A stretch of DNA of 64,000 bases from Lamellibrachia satsuma (taxonomy: Eukaryota; Annelida; Polychaeta; Sabellida; Siboglinidae). Positions 46,778 to 64,000 of the stretch are shown in pieces (the stretch's first letter is position 1; the number at the start of each line of letters is the position of its first letter). The translations under genes and the position numbers were made by a program. The stretch lies in assembly GCA_033239005.1 (NCBI GenBank), contig BSQZ01000028.1, positions 6,654,411 to 6,718,410 on the forward strand, in the 5' to 3' direction. Below the pieces are notes generated by a model. That model searched no databases. It saw only the letters and a list, made by a program, of their open reading frames with translations, and was not told where the DNA came from.

Positions 46778-47925
46778 ACTATTGCATAAGACCGCATGTG
46801 TGTGCGTAGCTAGTGTTGAATCAGTTGAATCACCTATTGATTTGTTTTGTTTTAATTTCTATCAACTAGTTAATGCAACAATGGTGGATTATGTCACAAC
46901 TGAGTGTTCCATTGACTCCGCCCACATATAAAATTGCCATCGGTGCAGCTGCTCACTAATCCTTGACCAATCCTGGGTCATAAAGAAATTGAGGGGTAAT
47001 GGGGCTTAAGTATGGAAGACACCTCTGGGCAATTCCATGAATCAAAGGGACATGAGGGAAACAACTTAATTTCATTATTTCATTATACAAAGGGTCAATA
47101 TTTATTCACAAGACCCCTAATTTGCAGAAAAGCAGAACATTTTTTTTTACACATATTTGTTTCCTCATGGTTCTCGCATAAACACATATCACATAATTTC
47201 AAGGTTACAGACTACCCAAAAATAGGAATATTAAGCCTCTCAAAGCACTTACACCAAACTGGCTTTTGACTCTTCGCTTCACACAATTTATAATGTCAGT
47301 AGCATCAGTTTAAAGAATAAGGAAGTTTAAAATATCTTGTGAAAGTAGGTAGTCAAAAATTGGATTTGAAGCAATGTGCTATGTCTGTGTAACGTCCGTC
47401 ACAAAAAATCAGAATTGTTTAAGTGAGAAGAAAATCTGAAGGCATATAAACATGTCCTTTCTAATTCTCTTAGCACTAGCCATGGCAAAGTTAATAAATA
47501 TGTCAGTCAGTCTTGAAATTATGTGATTTGAATTTGAGTGAGGAAAAAACTGTAACATCCGTCACATGTAACGTCCATCACAGGAAAAAGTGGATTCAGT
47601 AACGTCCGTCACATTCTTATAAGACATGAAGAGTCTTTACTATTGTCTTAGTCATTCAGTATCTTTAGAACAAAAGGTGGTTTCACTAATTACCACTAGA
47701 TGGAAGCTGCAGCACGATGATATTTACCCACAATTCTTCAGTGCTCCCTAACATCGGAAAAAAGCAAGTTTGCTTCTCTTCGCTCTCTCCACGTACAGCT
47801 CAGCAACAAGTTACCCCATAATGTTTGCCTTTGCAAATATCATGAGAACTTTATTCTTGATATAAATGCAATCCACGCCCACTGTCCAAACATACCTAAC
47901 TATAACAGTGAACTTTCAGAGAAAC
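46778..47925. other. No gene; TAACGTCCGTCAC words
   Basis: The 13-mer TAACGTCCGTCAC or close variants occur at 47391, 47551, 47567 and 47602. More copies lie at 49686, 49883 and 50062, so the words bracket the transposase-like relic at 47930-49120. Confidence 0.6.
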
Positions 47926-47929
47926 TACT

Positions 47930-49120
47930 TTGCAGTCCAGCCTCTAGAGACTGTTGGTTTAACAGTTGCGAAAACTGCAAGGACGGGAAAGTTTTCACGG
48001 CCATGACTGACATAGATGATGCAGCGGAAGTGACTTGGTATGTCTGGAAGAATGATTCGGACGATAGACTTTCAAAAGTAGTGAAAAAAGGGAACAACTA
48101 ATGATTTGCACACTTACATTTCCTCCATATTGCCCCAATTTATGGAGCACTGCTACTGTAAACGAGAGCTTATAAATTGAAGGTAGAGAGAACAAGGCAC
48201 TGCTACAGTAAACGAGAGCAGGCAGCAGCAATTGAAGGTAGAGAGAACAAGGCACTGCTGCTGGTTGACTTTTCCGAAAACTATACGTGTCAATACCAGG
48301 ATGAGACACAAAGTGCTCATTGGCTGCAACATCAAGTGAGCCTTTTTACAGCAGCCCTGTAGCATACTGGCATGCTCCACTCGATTGTGATAGCATCCGA
48401 TAATCTTGCACATTCGAAATACACTATTATAGCATACCTTGACAGAAATAACTCTAATTGCGTTGCAATTCAAAAACTGCTTCATAGCAACTGCTATGAT
48501 CTCGCTACAGGAAAAACACAACATGAATATTGACTGGAATTTCTTTACCACGTCTCACGGCAAGGGGCCTGTCGATGGGATAGGTGGCGCTGTAAAATGG
48601 TAAGTGTGGACTGTAGTGAAACAAAGGAAGGAAATACTGGTGAACTGTGCGTCTTCCATTGTTGAGGTGGCTGGGGGCATGCCACAGGTCAGTGTCTTTG
48701 AAATGACTACATCCGATATAGAAAAAAGAAATGAGGCCCTCAAATTGAAAGATGCCCCAGCCACCAAAGGAATTGCTCGGTTCCACTACCTCACCATTGA
48801 GGATGGTCGCTGTGTCCCCTTCGTTCTGACAAATGATGCAGTGGAAACTTCCGAAGAAATTCATCTGCCTGCTGATGAGCCCCCTACTGACACGACAGAA
48901 GAAGAGCAAAGTCGGTTACTGGCGGGTTGTTGAATATGATGATGAACTCTTTCCTGGAGAGGTAAAGCAGATTCGTGATGGGAATTATGAAATGAGCGTT
49001 ATGCACCGAGCTGGTACCACCTGGAAATGGCTATTCAAAGGACAAGATCTTCTATGTTAGAGAGAAGGTGAAGAAAAAGCTGCAGCCACCCACCATGGTC
49101 AATGAAACGGATCACTGAGG
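47930..49120 (+). pseudogene. Decayed repeat-derived transposase-like gene
   Basis: Plus-strand pieces in order: CWFNSCENCKDGKVFTAMTD and VTWYVWKNDSDDRLSKVVKK (about 47955-48100); ALLLVDFSENYTCQYQDETQ with AHWLQHQVSLFT (48250-48350); SDNLAHSKYTIIAYLDRNNS (48390-48450); and DWNFFTTSHGKGPVDGIGGA (48530-48590). These are hallmarks (VDFxENY, SAHW-x-x-x-x-V-x-LF, SHGKG-x-VDGIGG) of a multi-copy invertebrate/fish protein family that I believe is transposon-derived. Stops and frame changes separate the blocks, and a duplicated 45-bp stretch (48145-48255) breaks the first part. TAACGTCCGTCAC words flank it on both sides, perhaps remnants of its subterminal repeats. Confidence 0.7.
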
Positions 49121-50196
49121 GCGAGTTTCCCCGATTTTGATTAACCGCACAGTTTGATACAAGGCCACATCAGTCCTGAATATGATACAAGATGGTATAT
49201 TATCAGATCTTTCCCCACTTATTAATTTTGAATGAATCCATACCACATGATACCAGCTACTACTGTGACCTGTATGAAAGAATTCCATGCAATGGTAATC
49301 TAAAAATGCACCCGTATATGACATTGGTGGGTGGACTTGTAGCTTTTCACAGGCAGTGATGCTTTGGACTGTTTTTTTTTTATTTGCAGACCCTTGTGTA
49401 ACCATTTTAGGGGACTGTGTTTGTATTCAACTTGACAGTTTTTAGATGGACTTTACCTTTAGAATAATTGCAGGCTGTTGCATGACAGAAAAGAGACTGG
49501 ATATATCGGTAAATCCTCAGTGGCTTCGAATAATTTTGAAAGTCTGTGAAAGTTTTAATAATCAAAATCCACATTTTAGTGCATGATCTTCATCATGCAT
49601 TAAAAATGCTTTTATCGTCACAGCAGTGGACAATGTACTGCTTTTTACGGACACAGAACTTCATTTTATGTCAGTGGACAAAATGTAACGTCTATCACGT
49701 AAAGTCCGTCATATACAATTATGTAATAATTTTCCTTATACTCTTGTTTTGACGCTGCATTGTAATCGGTATTCTTCTATAGCCAGGCTACCTTCACTCC
49801 AAGGGCAAATATGTATTAGTATTTAAGGCTTTCACACAATTTGGAAATACAGTTAGTTGGTTTTTACCCATGTCCTTTTTGAAGTTACGTCCGTCACGCA
49901 CATATTTCTGATTACCCACCAAGTCATAAATAGTCCCAAGCACTTTTCTCTGTGGCACCAAATAGACTTGGACATTGGCAAGTGTCATACACAGGGCCAA
50001 GTTTCTGGGGGTACCACTCTAGCAATCAAGGCAATTGGAATGACCTCCGACCTATCTGAATGTAACGTCCGTCACGGTGGAATTGCCCCTTTAAATCTTA
50101 AATGGTTGATTGACAGCATCCAAAATGCTAGGTTGTACATTAACAATTATGTAGAAAGAAACTGCTAAGTGATAATCACTAGTTGTCAACATTGTG
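49121..50196. other. No gene; further TAACGTCCGTCAC words
   Basis: Likely the 3' part of the element carrying the relic at 47930-49120. A possible AATAAA for the M8 gene lies on the minus strand at 50197-50202. Confidence 0.45.
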
Positions 50197-50239
50197 TTTA
50201 TTTTTAATGGATAACAAATAAAATATTCAATAAATACAG

Positions 50240-50575
50240 GGTATGTAAGTGGTTGTGTTTGCAGAGTTCCTACAACAGAGGTTGTGTTTGCTTGATTTTG
50301 CCAACAGAGGTTGTGTTTGCTTGGTTCCATCAACATAGGTTGTGCTTGAATGGTTCTGACAACATAAGTTGTGTTTGCTTGGTTCTATCAACTGAGGTTG
50401 TGTTTGCTTGGTTACATCAACACAGTTTGTGCTTGCTTGGTCATGTCAACATAGGTCGTGTTTGCTTGTTTCCAACTGAGGTTGTGTTTGATGGTTCCAA
50501 CAATAGAGATAGTGTTTGCTTGGTTCCATCAACATAGGTTGTGTTTGCTTGGTTCCAACAAACAGGTTGTCGCTA
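50240..50575 (+). repeat. 29-bp minisatellite in the M8 gene 3' region
   Basis: About eleven units of ACAGAGGTTGTGTTTGCTTG plus GTTCCATCA, with substitutions and some 25-26-bp units. It lies between the stop codon at 50590 and the AATAAA at 50197, so it is probably in the 3' UTR. Confidence 0.95.
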
Positions 50576-50589
50576 TGGGCTTCTCACCT

Positions 50590-59190
<8,601 letters not shown>

Positions 59191-60130
59191 CTGCCAAAGC
59201 AACGTTACTTGTGTATTGACTGAACTAAGTCAAAGTGATTGTTTCCATGGAGATGTTGCACTTTTAAGGTAAAAACGTGTATTAGATAAAAATGTTGTTG
59301 AATTACAGCTCAAATAAAATGTTCTACTATCTAAGATTTAGTTCTCTGGATGGCTACTGGTGCCATATTAATGGCCAGTTAAAAAGTGGCCATATTCTGT
59401 ACATGATCAGACAATTACAAGGTCGGGTTTATCAGATGTTTGCAGTGACATGTGAACTGGTTGGTTTTTAATTAATGGGGAACGAGAACTGCTCCCACAA
59501 AGCCACCAGTGGTGTATCTATAGGATCTCGCTAAGGGGGTAGCCAATGGGAGCCAAGCCTATTTACACATGCTACCCTGTAGAGGCGCAACGGAAATACG
59601 GGAAAAAATTAGGCCGAAGGTCATGGCCCAATGCCCCCACCCTAAATACGTAACTGAAAGCCACATTATAGTCAGATATCACGTGACCGACAAGTAAGGT
59701 TGTTTGGATTGTGGTCTCATCGTTATTTGCTACTCTTATATGGATTTATTGCTGTACTCATTGTGATGTGATGTGAAGTATAATATTCATTTTATGAACC
59801 TTCGTAGCTTCGGTGGACCGTTGATTTTGACACATTGGCGTATTGGATTACTTAGAATATTGGTTTTATTTTCTCAATCGTACCTGTCATCAGACATTTG
59901 CCTGAAACCACCAGCAGCAGATCAACCAAGCGTGACACTGCGTTAAGTTTGGCCAGGTGGTAATTGTCCGGACATTACCTGTCCTAACGTTACATTTGCT
60001 TAATGACCTGGTGAACGTGAAGACGTTACAAACAGTGAAATGTGCCGCCGGGGTTATTCAGCCATGACGGCTATGTTTATACTCATGGAGCTGCTGAAAC
60101 GTCACGATTGGAAAAACAACGGGATTCGGG
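59191..60130. other. M8 intron or 5' flank, no exon found
   Basis: I looked for the HExxH-bearing exon on the minus strand here and did not see it. AT-rich with no structure. Confidence 0.45.
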
Positions 60131-60339
60131 TTAGCTGGAAAAGGCACACGAATAGCTGGCTGGAACATCAATAACGTATCAAATAAAATGCATGAACTGA
60201 AAGGGGTTCTTCAGTTGGATCCCACCCCAATATATGTTCTCGGCATATCAGAAACGTTCCTTACGTCGCACGACCTTGACGTGAGAATTAATATTGACGG
60301 TTACCATCAGCCGGAAAGACGAGATCGCAGCGGAAAGCG

Positions 60340-60392
60340 AGGAGGAGGAGGAGGAGGAGGAGGAGGAGAAGGACGACGACGACGACGACTGC
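60340..60392 (+). repeat. (GGA)n/(CGA)n trinucleotide tract
   Basis: About nine GGA units followed by five ACG units within the LINE endonuclease frame, encoding (G)n then (R)n. Confidence 0.95.
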
Positions 60393-60451
60393 TCGCGTAC
60401 CTTTCGACAGCGTTGAACTATGTTCGTCGTAGTGATCTCGAATGCGATGAC

Positions 60452-61311
60452 TAGGGCTGGGGTCAATTCCTTTTAATCAATTTCGATTCCTTTCAATTCC
60501 TTTTAATCAATTTCAATTCCTTTTTCTTTCAATTCTTTTTTTGTTCCAATTCCTGCTGAAATCTTTCAATTCCAATTCAATTCTTTTTTCCGAACTAATT
60601 CAATTGGTAGTTTGTCCAACACATTTAAAAAATAGTTAAAAGAACATTATGAATGCATATAGTCTATGCATACACAGACTGTTTTTTTCAAATTGATGAG
60701 TGATTTCACATTTTATTACGAACAAGAAATCTAAATCTAAATGGGAGTGAAATAACGAGTTGCATTATTGAGCACACATGAAAGCATTTAATACTTTCTC
60801 ACAAGAGTTAGCTCAAAGTGAAATACACAGACTCAACTTTTACACCAAATTGTTCAAATCCTTTAAATTTGTCACACTAAGGCGAGAAAATTTAACTTCC
60901 AGGGCTGATTTCCATATTTCTAAAACTCCATCTTATTTGCACTGCCTTAGTTACGCTGGAAGTCTAGCACATATCCAATCTAGCACAAACGTCTGTCTTT
61001 TGATCATGGTTTCTTGCCTCAGCAAGTCAACCCTACTAACTGGGCCTAGCCGCTAAAGCCTGCTATTGTTGCATTGTTTATGTGAGCTGATAAGACATGT
61101 CTGCTGTTTATGGATTGACTGGAAGGTGGGGTTCGGCCAGATCAAGAAAATGAGGATCAATTCATTTTCGTTCAATTCCAATTCCTTTTGCTCAAAATCT
61201 TTCAATTCAAATTTAAATTCCTTTTGCTCAAAATCTTTCAATTCAAATTCCGGAATTGAATTGAAAGGAATTGAATAATTCCAAATCCTTTTGGAAATGA
61301 CCCCAGCCCTG
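60452..61311. mobile_element. hAT-like non-autonomous element, 860 bp
   Basis: Left end TAGGGCTGGGGTCAATTCC, right end GGAAATGACCCCAGCCCTG, inverted. The 8-bp flanks are GCGATGAC (60444-60451) and GCGTTGAC (61312-61319), seven of eight matching. Both subterminal regions carry runs of CAATTCCTTTT words. It splits the LINE endonuclease frame, whose codons resume after it, so it inserted later than the LINE. The inner 60600-61120 part shows no transposase. Confidence 0.85.
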
Positions 61312-62110
61312 GCGTTGACCTAGAATTACGATGGACTGAAATCATGCCACACAGAAGCACGTCTTTTCTTGGGTGCTTTATTTACAGACCCTCTAAAATT
61401 ATGGTATGAACAGATCGAGAAATTGTCTCGAATATTGAAGACGCACTATGTCTGGGATCTGACTTCTATGTCCTGGGAGATGTGAATACGGACATGATGA
61501 AAGGCACACACTACGCGTTATGTAATGACTTGGTCATGTTGGGACTAGACCAACTGATATGTGAAGTTACACGCCCGAATCAAATTCGTGTCTCGATCAC
61601 GTGTACCTAAACAACCTTTCAAACGTGTACGTAAAAAACCTTTCAAACGTGTACGCAAACAACCTTTCAAACGTGCTTACATATTTTGTGGCGTCCATCG
61701 GCCTATCAGATCACTGCCAAGTTACCGTTGTTGCTCTTTCGCCAAGACGAACATGCACAAAACCATCCGCTATCGTGATTTTCATAACTTTGATGCACGC
61801 CGGTTTACAGAGCAGCTAAACCAATGCCCCGTGGTCATTGATCAACATGACGGACGACGTAGACGTAAAACTGGACATCGAGCAGTTGTACATTTCTGTG
61901 CTGAATAAACATGCCCCGATTGTTGAAAGGCGTGTCAAAACTATCAAGCAACTTCCTTGATTTAACGCAGATCTGGCTAGATTGATAATGGCCAGATATC
62001 GCCTGTTCGACCGCACAAAACACTCAAACGATCCTCGCTCATCGGCGCTGTATAAGACTGTCAAGAACCATGTCAATCATGAAATTCTAAAGGTTAACGT
62101 GACTTCCGCG

Positions 62111-62915
62111 GCTGCACACATATCCATGTTAGAAAATAAACTTGTCTGTAGGGCAGCGTATATATTTGCATATGGAGGAGGGAAACTGTGGGACACTATC
62201 CTAGTACATATTAGAAATTCGAAACCTGTAGAATGTTTTAAAACACTGTTTTTAAAACATGTCTAGAAAGATCTATATAATTGGGAACTTTTTGAACATG
62301 ACAGGCATGTATGAATGTTGATGTTTTAGAAATTGTAAATTTATGGCTTTTACTCAATGGCTTTAATTGAATTAATGAATTTATTTATATATTTATTGAT
62401 AATTTATTGATACATTTATTTTTATTTTAAATTGATGGATTTTACTTAATGGGTTAGATTAGATTAATTAATTAATTAATATATATATTTATAATATATA
62501 TATATATATATATAATTTTTTTTTCTTTATTATAAATTGATGGTTTTTACCCAATGGTTTTAATTGATTTAATTGATTTATTTATATAAAGTATTTATTG
62601 ATATAATTTTTTTATTGTAATGACAATCGTAAAATAAAGCGTTTACAACTACTACATTAGGCAGCAAAACTCACGAACTGTAGCAATTTTAATTCAAAGT
62701 TGTCGTATAACTGTCTCAGTTTATTCGCGTGTCAACTAAACAGTGAAAGACCAGAGTAGTTAGTTAGTGGTTTTGAATGAGTAAGGATGGGTTCCATGTT
62801 TCGATGGCTACTAAAAATAGATTTTGGGGAAAACCCGGATGGTATGTCCAGCGTGAGAGTACAGGGAAAGAGGTGTGACTATACGAGCGACATCAGCGCT
62901 CCCTAGCTGTGCTGT
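62111..62915. other. AT-rich insert, no gene
   Basis: Lies between two pieces of the same LINE. It has ATTGATTTAATTTATTTATAT-like words repeated, a TA tract at about 62480-62515, and AATAAA at 62632. Confidence 0.5.
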
Positions 62916-62917
62916 GC

Positions 62918-63690
62918 TGAATAAACATTCCCCGATTGTTGAAAGGCGTGTCAAAACTATCAAGCAACCTCCTTGATTTAACGCAGATCTTGCTAGATTA
63001 ATAATGGCCAGAGATCGACTGTCCAAGAACCATGTCAATCATGAAATTCGAAAGGCTAAGCGTGACTTCTACATCAAGTTACTTGAAAAACATCTACCAA
63101 ATCCACGCGTGATATGGAATCACATAAAATCTTCAATAGCTACAACGAGCGCGGTTCAACTGAGATAGCCTAACAGTCAGCTGCATCCACACGCAAACAT
63201 GATGGCCGATAAATTATATGAACATTTTGCGAACATTGCATCGAAGTTTAATACTACAACGACCACTGTGCCGAATTATTCGAAATTGCGGAACTTTATT
63301 TCACATAGCAAACCGGAAAACGCGTATCTTAAATTGCTGAATATGACAACTGAATTTGTTCTCAACCAACTGCGAAAAATGTCAGTGACAAAAGGAACAC
63401 GACTTGACGGCATCAGTTAAAAACAAATCAAACTGAGCGCAGAAATCATTGCACCACACATAGTTAACATATGCAATTCAAGTATAGACCCAGGGCATTT
63501 TCCAATATCATGGGAAAAGGCCAGAGTAGTCCCACTATATAAAAGCGGAGACTCGAACGAGGTCATGAATTGCAGACCTATATCTATCCTACCAATGATA
63601 TCGAAACACATAGAACGGCATGTGTACAACCATTTATACACCTACCTGACACATTATAAATTACTACTAGACGAACAATCCGGCTTCATA
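62918..63690 (+). pseudogene. LINE fragment, endonuclease-RT linker and RT motifs 1-2
   Basis: Starts with a duplicate of 61904-62010 (ATTGTTGAAAGGCGTGTCAA and onward), then continues where the first copy stops: FYIKLLEKHLPNPRVIWNHI, MMADKLYEHFANIASKFNTT, QLRKMSVTKGTRLDGIS and, after a TAA at 63418-63420, IVNICNSSIDPGHFPISWEK, ARVVPLYKSGD and NCRPISILPMISKHIERHVY, LLLDEQSGF. These are the early RT motifs of a Jockey/CR1-type ORF2. It ends near 63690, before the catalytic box. Confidence 0.88.
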
Positions 63691-64000
63691 TTTTTAAAGT
63701 CGAAGCAACATAATAAAATTCATATTTTAAAAGCCGAAACAATATGACAAAGTTCAAATTTTATAATAAAGTTCATATTTTAAAAGCCGAAGCAACAAGA
63801 TAAAGTTAATCACGTGATCATTATGCCTGTAGGCATGTCATCATCACACACGCAATCAGCAATCATTGTCACGTAGCGGTATGGATATAGATGCTAGCCA
63901 TTGCCCTCTTCTATCGACCTGTGTAGCTGGTCGGCGGCTATCGGCGTCGTGGGCTCTGACCGGAAATTGGATGGTCATCAATTCGGCCATGACCTACGCC
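63691..64000. other. No gene; short tandem repeats at the window end
   Basis: TTCATATTTTAAAAGCCGAA occurs at 63719-63738 and 63771-63790 with variants before it. The rest is unremarkable. Confidence 0.6.

Larger units (their letters stand above)
60135..62110 (+). pseudogene. LINE endonuclease region, interrupted by a hAT-like element
   Basis: Plus-strand endonuclease motifs: GISETFLTSHDLDVRINIDG (60239-60300), a GGA expansion, LLAYLSTALNYVRRSDLEC, then after the inserted element LRWTEI, LGCFIYRPSK, VLGDVNTDMM (catalytic GDxN, about 61472-61500) and RLFDRTKHSND (about 62000). Frames are broken at several points. A 24-bp unit (AACCTTTCAAACGTGTACG) is tandemly repeated at 61609-61676. The copy passes into unrelated sequence at about 62100. 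A Jockey/CR1-like ORF2 is likely. Confidence 0.85.

Noticed and set aside
50240..50575. CRISPR-like array of about 29-bp units
   Set aside because: Units abut directly without unique spacers and the DNA is animal nuclear. It is a minisatellite.

Overview
The window is animal nuclear DNA, not prokaryotic. It has spliced exons with GT/AG borders, very long (TA)n, (CA)n, (GA)n and (TG)n microsatellites, fragments of several non-LTR retrotransposons, hAT-like and Tc1/mariner-like DNA elements, a tRNA-derived SINE and a Polinton/Maverick. The mix suggests a marine invertebrate. A mollusc is my best guess, inferred from repeat style and protein families, not proven.

Layout. 0-9 kb holds several exon-like segments (2.0, 3.2, 4.1, 5.1 and 8.1 kb), two long (TA)n tracts and a Tc1/mariner relic. 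9-16 kb is mostly unrecognised sequence with tandem duplications and a degenerate 50-bp minisatellite. 16.7-19.8 kb is a hAT-like element with 8-bp near-identical flanks that contains a 5'-truncated LINE, a FLYWCH-type relic and a (TG)n tract. 22.4-25.0 kb is a LINE relic bracketed by (TA)n tracts and copies of a 45-bp palindrome. 26.9-28.0 kb holds a small two-exon gene and a 59-bp-arm inverted repeat. 30.0-30.6 kb is another LINE piece.

33.19-44.58 kb is an 11.4-kb Polinton with both ends intact: terminal inverted repeats of 142 and 151 bp, 5'-AG...CT-3' termini and a perfect 6-bp target duplication (AACCGA). All recognised genes run on the + strand: protein-primed DNA polymerase B, packaging ATPase, a small basic protein, a conserved protein of unknown function, small membrane proteins, retroviral-type integrase with chromodomain, minor capsid protein, a small basic protein, major capsid protein and adenovirus-like cysteine protease. 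Polymerase, ATPase, both capsid proteins and protease carry frameshifts or in-frame stops, while integrase and ends are intact. It is an inactivated copy that entered fairly recently.

47.9-49.1 kb is a decayed repeat-derived transposase-like gene. 50.6-59.2 kb is the best host gene: the last eleven coding exons, minus strand, of a leishmanolysin-like (M8) zinc metallopeptidase with a GPI-type tail. Splice phases agree across every junction. Its zinc-site HExxH exon is not in the window and should lie to the right. A 0.96-kb inverted-repeat element with a 40-bp minisatellite sits in one intron, and a phase-compatible alternative last exon lies at 53.1 kb. An N-terminal M8-like exon at 8.1 kb on the same strand hints at a second, tandem M8 gene. 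60.1-63.7 kb is LINE sequence interrupted by an 860-bp hAT-like element.
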